The position numbers were made by a program, and so were the translations under genes. A stretch of DNA of 39,099 nt, taken from positions 1 through 39,099 of the IMG/VR virus record IMGVR_UViG_3300035660_000034; one strand, written 5' to 3'. The stretch comes from a virus. Under the pieces are notes generated by a model, which did not search any database, was not told the DNA's origin, and saw nothing but the letters and a program-made list of their open reading frames with translations. Shown here piece by piece: positions 29,224 to 37,450 of the stretch. Every line of letters starts with the position of its first letter. Position 1 is the first letter of the stretch.

Positions 29224-32200
29224 CGCCTTTCCCCAGTTCCATTCCCGAACAAAGCGGAGAAGGATGGGACGAGAAAATCGCGCAGACCCCGCCGGATCGC
29301 GGCGTCTTAGGCACGGCCTATGACTGGACCTTAGGCTCGGCCCCGGCTCGCGGATTGTTTTGGGTGCTGGATCTGCTCGGCCGTCCCGTCCGGACATTCC
29401 TGCATACTGGAAGTCTAGGCCAAGCCGCAGAATCTGTCTGGAATGCTGAAGCCGCCGCGTCCACTCAAGACCTGCTCGATGATGTGAACCGGGCAACCGG
29501 CTGGAACATGGGACATTGGGGCACCCCGGACGGACAGGCAGATTGGGGCGATGTCGGAGATTTCTTCGTAAATCTGGGGGTTGGCATCGGCACTGATCCT
29601 TTATCATTAGGTGGCCCGGGTTTACTGAAGTCAGGCATGTCGAAGTTAGGAATCCGCACGGTCAGTGAAAGTCGCGCCGCACTGGAAGCCGCGAACGGCG
29701 CTTACCACACGACACGCGAGACGTTGTTGGCGGCGGGCATTACCGACGAAGCGGCGGCGCGCGCCGCCGGGAAACTCAACGAATGGCGGCTGGCGGGAAT
29801 CAGCGACGAAGTGCGGCGGGGAGGCGGCGCCGCTCTGGCGGATTTGGCCGAGCCGTTGCGGGTTGCCAGACACGAAAAAAACGCGCTCGCAAAGCAACTT
29901 GAGGAGCTTGAAAGCGTCAAGCTTACGCCTGACGGCGCGGTCCAATACAACAAAACGGCACAGGCCCTGTCCGAGTCGGAAACTTCGTTGGGTAACTTGC
30001 GGGGCCAAGCGAATTTGGCGACACAATCGGGCAATATCGAAACCGCCGATACGCTCGCCCGCCATCTCAATGAACAGATTGCGGCTGGGGGTAGGGCGGC
30101 GCCGGGAGCGTTTTACACCACGCTCGACGACGTGCTACCGAACTGGCGGGACGTGGAAAAATTAGCCAAGAGCACAACCAGCGAAGGCGAATTCCTCGAT
30201 TGGATGCGGAACACACCTCCTCCGCCTGGGTGGCGAACGCCAATGATGGATGATTACCGGAAGGCCATTGACGATGCGCAGAAAAAACTGGTCAAGGCGA
30301 AGATCGAAGTTTGGTTTGGCCGAACGGATGATCTCGGAAACGTAATCATCGAGGGTGTACAGGATAGGCTGGGTCGGTTGGGGTTGGGGAGCACTCTGGC
30401 CGAACGCGTGAGACTGGGGCAACAGGGCTGGCTTAACTTCTACAAACATCCCCTTGCGTCAACACCCGCCGCCACGTTCAGCGGAGGAGATGCCGGCCTG
30501 AAAATTATCAAATGGACCGGCGACGGATACGAAATCGCGCGGAAAACGTTGGGCTCCACATCGTATGGCCGATGGCTGGGCGAGTCCATAGATAAGGCCA
30601 GGCGTTTTTTCATCAATCCCAACACCTCCGAGAGTATCGCCGGGATGAAGCAGGTCAGCGATGCCGTGGGGCTGAATGCCGTCCGGGACATGAGCGCCAG
30701 CATCAGGCACGTACATGATATCCTGGCCGAAAATAAATTCACTGAGGAAATGATCTCCGACACTCTCACGGTCTGCGGGTACACGAAGGTTAACGGCGCC
30801 ATGGCATCCGCCGCCCGCCAGGCGGCCATGGAGAGCATATCAGCGGCGGCGGAGAAGCGGGGTTTGGGCGGGATAAAAGCCGCTGAAATCGTGGACGAAA
30901 CGGCGCGTGTCTTCACTGAAACCAATGATCGAATCCTGGCATTCACAAACCAACACGGAGTCAGACTGGAAACGCTGGGGGAATTCAAACGCAAATGCCT
31001 GGAGGCGGCCAGGAATCAACTGGACGACGTGGATAAAAAATTAGCCGAAAGCAAGCACGCCAAACAGGAATTGGATCGCGCCGCGGTGGCATATTCCGAC
31101 GCGGTAAAGGGAGACGTATCGGACGTTATGTCCGCACAGCGAGCCGCCGCCGAGGCCACTGAAATCCAGGCTCATAATTTCCGGGCCGATGCCCGCGCCG
31201 CGACCATTGATGGCTGGTCCATTACTGATAAAAAGACAGGCTCCCGGGCGGCGAAGGCGGTTGACAAATTAGCCGCCTACGATGCCGGATACAATCGGAG
31301 CCGATGGTCGGATGTTCCGCCTGGCGCGGCGCCGGATACTCAGTCGGTGTCCCGCTACATGGCTGAATGGTGGGAGCACAATGCTCTGGGGTTGTCGTAT
31401 AAGGACCGCCTGCTGCTGATCAAGGGTGGCCCGGATGCTCTGCCGGTGTTGCGGCGGTTCCTGCCGCCGGAACTACGCGAGAGCCTGAATAGGTATGAGC
31501 GCCTGAACTTGGATATTAGTAGTTTCTCTCCCGCCGGCATGAGGCTTAAGGGGACGTTCGTGGACACGGAGGAGTTCCGCCTGTCCGCCCGGCGCGAGTC
31601 GTTCGCCAAATATCTGAAAGACCCGAACGCGGTTGACGCCGGCGTCAAGCCCGCCTTCGAGTACATGAAGGGCCAGATTGAATCACTCGCCGACAATGGC
31701 GCCACAGTGCCCGGAGTCGGCCACCAGAAAGTCCCGATGGTAAACCGAAATGCCGCCATCGGCAAACCCTGGGGGCTGACCCGCGAGGAATGGAATGTCA
31801 GGGTGGCGAAACGCGCGGCCGACGCCGGAGCCAGGGGCGTTCCGGATGTGGCGGTTACTGAGGCGGAGCACTACCAGATCGTAAAGACGGCGGCGGCGGA
31901 GGGGCACGTAATCCCGCCTCGGGTTCTGAAATCCTACGCCGACATGCCGGACATCCCGCAACTCACTGAGTTAAGTGAGAAGAATCTACTGAACACCAAA
32001 CCGGGAGAGGCGCGCAGCGCCGTTGACGCGCTGGCCGACGCCAGGCTGAAATACAAAGCCGCGGCGGAAAATGTCAGACTAACGGGAACATTTGCGAGCG
32101 CCGAAAAAATGGCGCAGTATAAGAAGTTGGTGGATGACCTGGAAAATATCGTGGTCAACGATCCATGGCACGTTACGTTGCGCCTGAGTGAAGACGCCTC

Positions 32201-34406
32201 AAAGCTGATGTGGGACGACGGCGGACGCCGGGGACTGGAGAAGGCCGCCTCTTTTCATAACGCCGCTGAACGTGAATTCCTGGAGTTGGGGAGAAGCCTC
32301 ACTCCTCAGGAATGGAATACACTCATGCAGACGGAGCCGGAACGCGCCGCCCGCATGTTGGTGACCGCCGGTTACGGCCCGGCGAAAGACCTTTCCGTAA
32401 AAGATTTGCTGCGCGCTTGGCATCCCGACGAAGTGGATTTTGCGGCAATCGCCAAACGCTCCGGGAAATCTATCGAAGAAGTGCGGCGCATGTCTATCCC
32501 TGAGCGCCTGACGTACTATCAAGAGGCGTATGCGAAAGTCTGGGATGAGAAGCCGGAAGTGCTGCTGGCGACCAACCTGGCGGCGGCGGCGAAAGGTGTT
32601 CAGCGCCACGAGTTCGTATCGGGAATTAAGCGCTTATTCGCCAAGCCGATGAAATTAACGCCCGCCAGCGAGGCCGAATTAGACCTCATAAAAAACGCGA
32701 AGCGGGTCAGAAAATGGCTTCAGGGTGGCAAAGAAGACGCCGGAGTGGTGTCCGACATCCTGTCGCTATGGCGCGACAAGTTCCGAACCGTCGCCCCCGG
32801 CTGGCTTCCGGGCGAAGCGCTAGACGAAAGCCTCGCGGGTTACGTGGTGAAGGAGGAGACCTTCCGGCAGGCCAGTCAATACATGCGCTCGATGCACGAC
32901 ATGACGTGGGCGAAAGGATTTTTTGCCGATCTCAACATGGTCGTAAATCTTGGGAAGTCCATGCAACTGTCATGGACTGGTTCCATTATCAGGGACGTAC
33001 TCGGGAATAAATACTTACGCGCCCTTAATGGCGGCATCCATCCCGAGACCACCATGCAGTCCCCGGCGCTGTTGAAAATAATGATGTCGGGCGGTAACGC
33101 GGAAAAGCTGAAGGACATATCAATTACGGTCGGCGGGAAACGGATGGCCGGAACTGAATTCCATAACATGGCGACCCACTACGGGCTAATGGGAACGACT
33201 GAAGTTTTTGAACTCACTGAGCGCATCGAGCAATCTGCTCGCAGGGGCGCCACCGTCCGGATGGCGCAGAACATTTCCCAGGGAATCCCGACCGGCGCCG
33301 CAATGGCGGCGGGATTAGGATTGGCGGGCGTGCCCTTTGCGCCTCTGGTTATTCCGCTCGCGGTGGCCGCCGCCGCCAAAGGCAAGGTCATCAATCTCCA
33401 GAAGGCGCGCGAGTTCATGTCGGAACTGGATAGGCTATCCATGTTCCACGCTCGTTTGGCGCATGGCGACACCCCGGCAGAGGCCGTCAACAAAACCATC
33501 TCCACCCTCTACGACTACTCCACCGTGTCGCCGTTCGTGGAGATGACGCGCCGGACGGGGTTGATACCCTTCGCCACGTGGTCGAGCAAAAATATCCCGG
33601 CGGCGATCGAGCTCCTGTTTACGCGGCCCGGAACCTACGCGGCATTCCTGCACGCGAAGCGCGCGGCCGAGACCGGCATCCCCGGTATGCGCCCGGAAGA
33701 CGTACCCGAATATATCAGGAAGCAATGGAATGTGATCATCGGTAGGAAACCAGACGGCACAGTGATATACCGGACGCTGGAGAATGTGCTTCCGTCCGCT
33801 GATATAGCCGCGGTGGAAGACCCGATCCGCTTCATGGCGCAGGCCCTGGGCCCACTGCCGCAGGCGTTGCTGGCCATGGGGAATTACGATCTCTACAACC
33901 GGAAGGTGATTGAGGAATTCAACGGGCAATATGACATCATGCGCCTGCCGGGATTGCCAGACATGCCCGTCCCTGTGCGGACGAAGAAGGGCATCGAGAT
34001 AATGATCGGCCGGCCAATGACCATGCTGGAACAGTACGCGAAATTAAGTGATGAGACTGCGCCTGGCGCCGACGAGAAAAAAATATCGAGTTCCAATTCT
34101 ATCATCAATGCTCTGACAGGTATCTCACCTGCCACGTATAGCCAGCGCGGCGAGTGGCTACGGCAGGTGGGCCGGGAGGAGAAGGAGATATCCGCCATGC
34201 GGCAGGCCGCCACCAGATTCAGGCGGCGAGGTCGGCCAGACCTGGAGGCGGACTTGTTGCAAAAGGCTGATGAGCGGGAAGCCGCGCTTCGGGGAGGACG
34301 CTTGGCTCCGGCATACCAAGAGTCTAGGCGATTACGGAATATCCGGAGTACTGAGACCAAGCAGCGCCGGAAAGAACTGCGTGAATCCAACTACGAAGTG
34401 GAGTGA
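29220..34406 (+). CDS. Giant internal virion / ejection protein, 1728 aa
   Basis: The largest gene and last of the late operon, in the place of T7 gp16 or P22 gp16-like ejection proteins. No lysozyme or peptidase motif is seen. The middle is helical and polar with many Ala-rich segments. Residues ~1358-1387 (GAAMAAGLGLAGVPFAPLVI, PLAVAAAAKG) are hydrophobic and could insert into the host membrane. The C-terminus is basic (RRRGRPDLEADLLQKADERE). It probably leaves the head with the DNA and helps form the channel through the host envelope. It ends 37 bases from the convergent minus-strand gene. Confidence 0.75.
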   Translation: MTPFPSSIPEQSGEGWDEKIAQTPPDRGVLGTAYDWTLGSAPARGLFWVLDLLGRPVRTFLHTGSLGQAAESVWNAEAAASTQDLLDDVNRATGWNMGHWGTPDGQADWGDVGDFFVNLGVGIGTDPLSLGGPGLLKSGMSKLGIRTVSESRAALEAANGAYHTTRETLLAAGITDEAAARAAGKLNEWRLAGISDEVRRGGGAALADLAEPLRVARHEKNALAKQLEELESVKLTPDGAVQYNKTAQALSESETSLGNLRGQANLATQSGNIETADTLARHLNEQIAAGGRAAPGAFYTTLDDVLPNWRDVEKLAKSTTSEGEFLDWMRNTPPPPGWRTPMMDDYRKAIDDAQKKLVKAKIEVWFGRTDDLGNVIIEGVQDRLGRLGLGSTLAERVRLGQQGWLNFYKHPLASTPAATFSGGDAGLKIIKWTGDGYEIARKTLGSTSYGRWLGESIDKARRFFINPNTSESIAGMKQVSDAVGLNAVRDMSASIRHVHDILAENKFTEEMISDTLTVCGYTKVNGAMASAARQAAMESISAAAEKRGLGGIKAAEIVDETARVFTETNDRILAFTNQHGVRLETLGEFKRKCLEAARNQLDDVDKKLAESKHAKQELDRAAVAYSDAVKGDVSDVMSAQRAAAEATEIQAHNFRADARAATIDGWSITDKKTGSRAAKAVDKLAAYDAGYNRSRWSDVPPGAAPDTQSVSRYMAEWWEHNALGLSYKDRLLLIKGGPDALPVLRRFLPPELRESLNRYERLNLDISSFSPAGMRLKGTFVDTEEFRLSARRESFAKYLKDPNAVDAGVKPAFEYMKGQIESLADNGATVPGVGHQKVPMVNRNAAIGKPWGLTREEWNVRVAKRAADAGARGVPDVAVTEAEHYQIVKTAAAEGHVIPPRVLKSYADMPDIPQLTELSEKNLLNTKPGEARSAVDALADARLKYKAAAENVRLTGTFASAEKMAQYKKLVDDLENIVVNDPWHVTLRLSEDASKLMWDDGGRRGLEKAASFHNAAEREFLELGRSLTPQEWNTLMQTEPERAARMLVTAGYGPAKDLSVKDLLRAWHPDEVDFAAIAKRSGKSIEEVRRMSIPERLTYYQEAYAKVWDEKPEVLLATNLAAAAKGVQRHEFVSGIKRLFAKPMKLTPASEAELDLIKNAKRVRKWLQGGKEDAGVVSDILSLWRDKFRTVAPGWLPGEALDESLAGYVVKEETFRQASQYMRSMHDMTWAKGFFADLNMVVNLGKSMQLSWTGSIIRDVLGNKYLRALNGGIHPETTMQSPALLKIMMSGGNAEKLKDISITVGGKRMAGTEFHNMATHYGLMGTTEVFELTERIEQSARRGATVRMAQNISQGIPTGAAMAAGLGLAGVPFAPLVIPLAVAAAAKGKVINLQKAREFMSELDRLSMFHARLAHGDTPAEAVNKTISTLYDYSTVSPFVEMTRRTGLIPFATWSSKNIPAAIELLFTRPGTYAAFLHAKRAAETGIPGMRPEDVPEYIRKQWNVIIGRKPDGTVIYRTLENVLPSADIAAVEDPIRFMAQALGPLPQALLAMGNYDLYNRKVIEEFNGQYDIMRLPGLPDMPVPVRTKKGIEIMIGRPMTMLEQYAKLSDETAPGADEKKISSSNSIINALTGISPATYSQRGEWLRQVGREEKEISAMRQAATRFRRRGRPDLEADLLQKADEREAALRGGRLAPAYQESRRLRNIRSTETKQRRKELRESNYEVE

Positions 34407-34443
34407 TCTCCAGGCGGCCGGTGAAGGCGGGTGTTACTCCGGA

Positions 34444-34468
34444 TCATGGTCGAACCTCCCCTTGGGCG
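34444..34468 (+). other. Possible half attC-like site at the early/late junction
   Basis: On the plus strand GGTCGAACC, then TCCC, then CTTGGGC. The pattern is like the right half of site 4 (GGCTCACC, TCCGC, GTTGGGC), and it encodes the end of the PPCQ gene. No left half is seen between it and the late operon. Weak evidence. Confidence 0.25.
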
Positions 34469-35133
34469 GGCCGCGCTTGACGCGCCAAACGTAGAAGAAC
34501 GTCGCGGAAGGCAACGGGCGTGGCATTGCGTATTCTGGTTTTATCTTTGCCCCCGACCATTGCCAGTATGCCAATTCGCCTGGCCCTTTCGTATCCGTGC
34601 TTTGCCAGTGCCTTCGGGTCAATGCGCTGTTCCCCAATGGTCCAATCCAGCTCTAACGGTTTTTGCCCTCCGATGTATAGAAGCCATGTGCCTTTTCGTG
34701 CAATGTGGCCATAGTTTCCTTGCTCGACGTAGCAGGTGTAAGCGTGGCTTACACTGCTTATTTTTATCCACCCGTTGCCACGCCCTGGCTTTTGTATTCC
34801 GAAGTGTCCCCATGCGTGCGAGTCGGCAGGGTGTTCCAGTACTCCGCCAAAATCACGAATTGATTTCAGCGCAGACTCAAAGCATCCGCCGTCGTCGCCC
34901 ATCTTGAACCGGTGCGGCTTCCTGGTGCTACCATGCCAAAACCTGCCCCACCGCTGGCACGGCGGATGCGCCACGACCGGATGCGGCCCACGGTACAACC
35001 GTGCGTCCCGCTTTATATCCCAAGGATCAACACCAGGCAATCCGAAATAGCAACCGTCCGTCTCCACGAATAGGGCTGCAACAGGCGCGAAAATCGTCGA
35101 ACAATTCGGTCGAGCCAATTCGCTATCGCTCAC
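34444..35133 (-). CDS. PPCQ-motif DNA cytosine-methyltransferase-like protein, 229 aa
   Basis: Contains AHPPCQRWGR (residues ~54-63), like catalytic motif IV of cytosine-C5 DNA methyltransferases (PPCQ, Cys nucleophile), and FGGVLEHPADSHAW, where motif VI (ENV) would be. The FxGxG SAM-binding motif at the N-terminus is not seen, so this may be a diverged or partial enzyme, or another family with a similar loop. The GTG start at 35131-35133 follows GGAGGT, all inside attC-like site 4, and overlaps the Mom-like gene by 11 bases. Last gene of the operon before the convergent late operon. Confidence 0.5.
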   Translation of the reverse strand: MSDSELARPNCSTIFAPVAALFVETDGCYFGLPGVDPWDIKRDARLYRGPHPVVAHPPCQRWGRFWHGSTRKPHRFKMGDDGGCFESALKSIRDFGGVLEHPADSHAWGHFGIQKPGRGNGWIKISSVSHAYTCYVEQGNYGHIARKGTWLLYIGGQKPLELDWTIGEQRIDPKALAKHGYERARRIGILAMVGGKDKTRIRNATPVAFRDVLLRLARQARPAQGEVRP

Positions 35134-35153
35134 GGCTCACCTCCGCGTTGGGC
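35096..35153 (+). other. attC-like recombination site (site 4)
   Basis: GTCGAAC (35096-35102) and GTTGGGC (35147-35153), the latter a canonical GTTRRRY. Spacers are AATTC and TCCGC. The inner box GGTCGAGCC pairs with GGCTCACC leaving one extra C on the left arm, as in known attC sites. It contains the stop of the Mom-like gene and the ribosome binding site and GTG start of the PPCQ gene. Confidence 0.65.
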
Positions 35154-35656
35154 CTACGAATCGCCAGCGCGAAACGGTGCTTGCTCACCCTTGGCCTTCG
35201 CTCGACAACGGCGTCCGCTGGCATGTTGCCCCGCCGTCCGTACTTCTGCCCGGTCCTCGCGTCGTAGTAGTCGCAACGTGGGGACTTGCGCTCATCATCC
35301 GTGCGACCATCCTCGCGCCAGTTGGCGGCCCGGTAAATCGTTCCCTTGTGTCCGGCGCTCGGATCGGCGTAGCTGACCAGGTTGCAGACATCCGGGCGGT
35401 GTTGCCTGATCCATTTCACGCTCTGCGCGATCAACCACGTTTCGGCGTTCTGCGGCACCTCGTCCAGCAGGTACAGCCGCGCAAGCTCCCATGTCTTTCC
35501 GCCGTAGCGGACATCGGACTCGCGGGGCGGGGCGGAGTAGATCACGCACCCTATCGGGCGCGTGTCTCGCAGCATCGCCAGCGCCAGCAGGACAATGGCC
35601 GGCCGCTTGTGCAGGTAGTGCGCCCTCACGAACCCGTCAACGGCGGTCACGCTCAC
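35123..35656 (-). CDS. Mom-like DNA-modification acyltransferase
   Basis: A 177-residue GNAT-fold protein resembling phage Mu Mom, which adds an acetamido-type group to adenine in DNA and protects it from restriction enzymes. Matching segments: TWELARLYLLDEVPQNAETW, LIAQSVKWIRQHRPDV, then LVSYADPSAGHKGTIYRAAN. The GTG at 35654-35656 has no good ribosome binding site, and the frame is open upstream without a usual start, so translation may depend on coupling or an activator, as Mu mom needs Com. It ends PNAEVSRER in attC-like site 4. Target base unproven. Confidence 0.8.
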   Translation of the reverse strand: MSVTAVDGFVRAHYLHKRPAIVLLALAMLRDTRPIGCVIYSAPPRESDVRYGGKTWELARLYLLDEVPQNAETWLIAQSVKWIRQHRPDVCNLVSYADPSAGHKGTIYRAANWREDGRTDDERKSPRCDYYDARTGQKYGRRGNMPADAVVERRPRVSKHRFALAIRRPNAEVSRER

Positions 35657-35684
35657 CGACTCAACCCGGCAGGCTTTCCGCCAT

Positions 35685-36242
35685 TCAGAATCGAAGAGAG
35701 GCCCAAGCTTCCCACGCCGTGCGCCCTATGCGCGCCGGCGGCGCGTACTTGAGATCGAATCCTGGGTTCTTGACGTAGCACCAGAACGCATCCGGCTTTG
35801 TCTGTTTCTCCCACGGGCGGCGGTCTTCCTGCGCCTGAATTGTCACCGTCCACCCGCAGGACGTGAGATCGCGCACAAGCCGCCAGAATTGACGGTGCGA
35901 GTACCCGTTCAGGTCGTAATTGCATCGGCCAACAAGAGGCTTCATGCTAACCACGCGCTTCACTTTACGCCTCCTTCGTCGGCCGGGCGTGATACCAAGT
36001 ATACGATCCGCCTCGGCCCGGTCGCTGTCCTGCGCGGCCGCTGGAAGGTCCGCGTATCGCGTCGTCATCTGGCGCTGCCATCTGTCGGCGGCCCATGCAG
36101 GAATCGTTAACGTCCCGTCATCGTTGCGCGTGGATTTGCTGAAGAGATGCCGCATCCATCCAGCCCATGCCTCGTGGGCGTATTCTGCTAGTGACTCTCG
36201 GACGTCCATTCCGCTTTCGCGGCTGAATGCTGATTTAGTCAC
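35685..36242 (-). CDS. Hypothetical protein, possible two-part fusion, 185 aa
   Basis: The N-terminal part (VRESLAEYAHEAWAGWMRHL, KSTRNDDGTLTIPAWAADRW, DSDRAEADRILGI) matches a common small phage protein pattern. A basic linker (PGRRRRRKVKRV) joins it to a second part beginning MKPLVGRCNYDLNGYSHRQF. The two may be separate genes fused in frame. The GTG at 36240-36242 follows GGAG. It ends 29 bases from the Mom-like start. Function unknown. Confidence 0.65.
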   Translation of the reverse strand: MTKSAFSRESGMDVRESLAEYAHEAWAGWMRHLFSKSTRNDDGTLTIPAWAADRWQRQMTTRYADLPAAAQDSDRAEADRILGITPGRRRRRKVKRVVSMKPLVGRCNYDLNGYSHRQFWRLVRDLTSCGWTVTIQAQEDRRPWEKQTKPDAFWCYVKNPGFDLKYAPPARIGRTAWEAWASLRF

Positions 36243-36244
36243 GT

Positions 36245-36373
36245 TTATTCTCCATCGTTTAGGAAGCGTCCCACCACAAACCAAACGCACTCGCCCACGA
36301 GCACGTTGCACCAGTAAACGGCCACCGCCGCGATGAGCAGCAGACAAATTCCACTGAATCCCTCGCAGGACAT
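36245..36373 (-). CDS. Small membrane protein, 42 aa
   Basis: Starts at ATG 36371-36373 after GGAGGAGGCCCC. Reads MSCEGFSGICLLLIAAVAVY and then WCNVLVGECVWFVVGRF: a single membrane segment at about residues 8-20 plus a second hydrophobic stretch, with four Cys residues. The stop is just before the GTG of the 185-residue gene. Too short for family recognition. Possible inner-membrane effector. Confidence 0.65.
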   Translation of the reverse strand: MSCEGFSGICLLLIAAVAVYWCNVLVGECVWFVVGRFLNDGE

Positions 36374-36384
36374 GGGGCCTCCTC

Positions 36385-36651
36385 CTATCGTGCCGACTCA
36401 ATTGCATCGGCATTGATCTCCAGCAGTTTACCGGTCTCGTCGTCAAAATGATTGCACTCCTGACGCTCCTCCTCCAGGAGAGCGATCAGGAAATCGGACG
36501 CCTCAAACAGTACAGGGCACTGGCACTCCTCCAGCGCGCGCTTCACGCTGTCAATCAATTCCCCGTACCGCTCGTATCGCCGGCTGCATACCGGGCAATC
36601 CGGCGGTGTAATGCTCCCGCCGACCATCTCCGCTCCGCATCCGCACCGCAT
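36385..36651 (-). CDS. Small zinc-binding protein, 88 aa
   Basis: MRCGCGAEMV at the N-terminus and DCPVCSRRYERYG form two Cys pairs likely to bind zinc. The remainder is acidic helix (IDSVKRALEECQCPVLFEAS, FLIALLEEERQECNHFDDET). ATG at 36649-36651 with AAGGGGGT upstream, overlapping the previous gene's stop (TGATG). Function unknown. Confidence 0.7.
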   Translation of the reverse strand: MRCGCGAEMVGGSITPPDCPVCSRRYERYGELIDSVKRALEECQCPVLFEASDFLIALLEEERQECNHFDDETGKLLEINADAIESAR

Positions 36652-36857
36652 CACAGACCCCCTTTCTCATGGAGGCGGTCTATCTGTTCCGCCTCGTCTC
36701 CAGGCATCACGGACGTTTTCGCGGCCCCGATCTCGTAGGCGATCCGCCCCAGGCGCTCGAACGACGCGCCCACGGACTCCCGCGGTATCGCTCCGGTATC
36801 TCGCAGGCAAATCAGCGTGTCCCACAGCGCGTATAGGTCGTCGTCGAGGTCCCGCAT
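36651..36857 (-). CDS. Hypothetical acidic protein, 68 aa
   Basis: Small acidic protein (MRDLDDDLYALWDTLICLRD, SFERLGRIAYEIGAAKTS) with no known motif. AAGGAG lies before the ATG. The gene overlaps the zinc-protein start. It is preceded on its own strand by a GCGGGCG/CGCCCGC hairpin at 36874-36896, which could affect its expression. Confidence 0.65.
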   Translation of the reverse strand: MRDLDDDLYALWDTLICLRDTGAIPRESVGASFERLGRIAYEIGAAKTSVMPGDEAEQIDRLHEKGGL

Positions 36858-36873
36858 GTTTTTCTCCTTACTC

Positions 36874-36896
36874 GCGGGCGGCTGTCGCTCGCCCGC
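36874..36896 (-). promoter_or_regulatory. GC hairpin upstream of the 68-residue gene
   Basis: GCGGGCG and CGCCCGC form a perfect 7-bp stem with a 9-base loop in the short gap between the coiled-coil gene and the 68-residue gene. No T-run follows, so it may be an attenuator or protein-binding site. Confidence 0.5.
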
Positions 36897-36901
36897 AGCC
36901 T

Positions 36902-37450
36902 CTAAATCTCACGAATGTACGCCACCGGTTGAATGACGCCGGTATCCGCGGCCTGCTTCGCCACCATGGCATCACACGCGATGGCGGAATGCAGTACGTC
37001 GGTGGGTTTCCAGGCGAACTTTACCTTGGCGCCGAGGTTCAGCAGGGCAGTCAAGATTTCCTCCGGCAGTTTTTGCCCGTCAATCACTACTGCACAGGCC
37101 GGCCTGAAATATGTCTCGAATTTCTCGCCGAACTTTTGGCGTAGGTCGGTCTCACACGTCGCGGGAATGGCGGCATAACGGTTTTCCGTCGTGTACCTGC
37201 ACTCGCCGAGTTGAACCGAGGAATAGGGTTTCCCGTCGGCCTGACTCCGCTCGCGCCGATACTCCTCAGCTATCGGCTTCAACTGCTCATCGATGCCTCT
37301 CACCCGGGCATCGAGATCCCCCATCTGCTGCTTCAGTTTCGGCCGTTCGGCGGCCATCTCCGCCAACTCTCCGACTAGCTCCAGCGTCAGCGATTCTGTC
37401 GCCGTCTTTGTCGCCACCGCCGCCGCCTTCAATCGCTCAAGCGTATTCAT
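36902..37450 (-). CDS. Coiled-coil protein, possible Gam-like, 182 aa
   Basis: N-terminal ~80 residues form a strong coiled coil (LVGELAEMAAERPKLKQQMG, DLDARVRGIDEQLKPIAEEY). A smaller globular part follows with GKPYSSVQLGECRYTTENRY and EKFETYFRPACAVVIDGQKL. Coiled-coil phage proteins next to a ligase could protect DNA ends like Mu Gam, but no specific motif confirms it. ATG ATG at 37453/37450, overlapping the ligase stop. Not recognised with confidence. Confidence 0.6.
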   Translation of the reverse strand: MNTLERLKAAAVATKTATESLTLELVGELAEMAAERPKLKQQMGDLDARVRGIDEQLKPIAEEYRRERSQADGKPYSSVQLGECRYTTENRYAAIPATCETDLRQKFGEKFETYFRPACAVVIDGQKLPEEILTALLNLGAKVKFAWKPTDVLHSAIACDAMVAKQAADTGVIQPVAYIREI

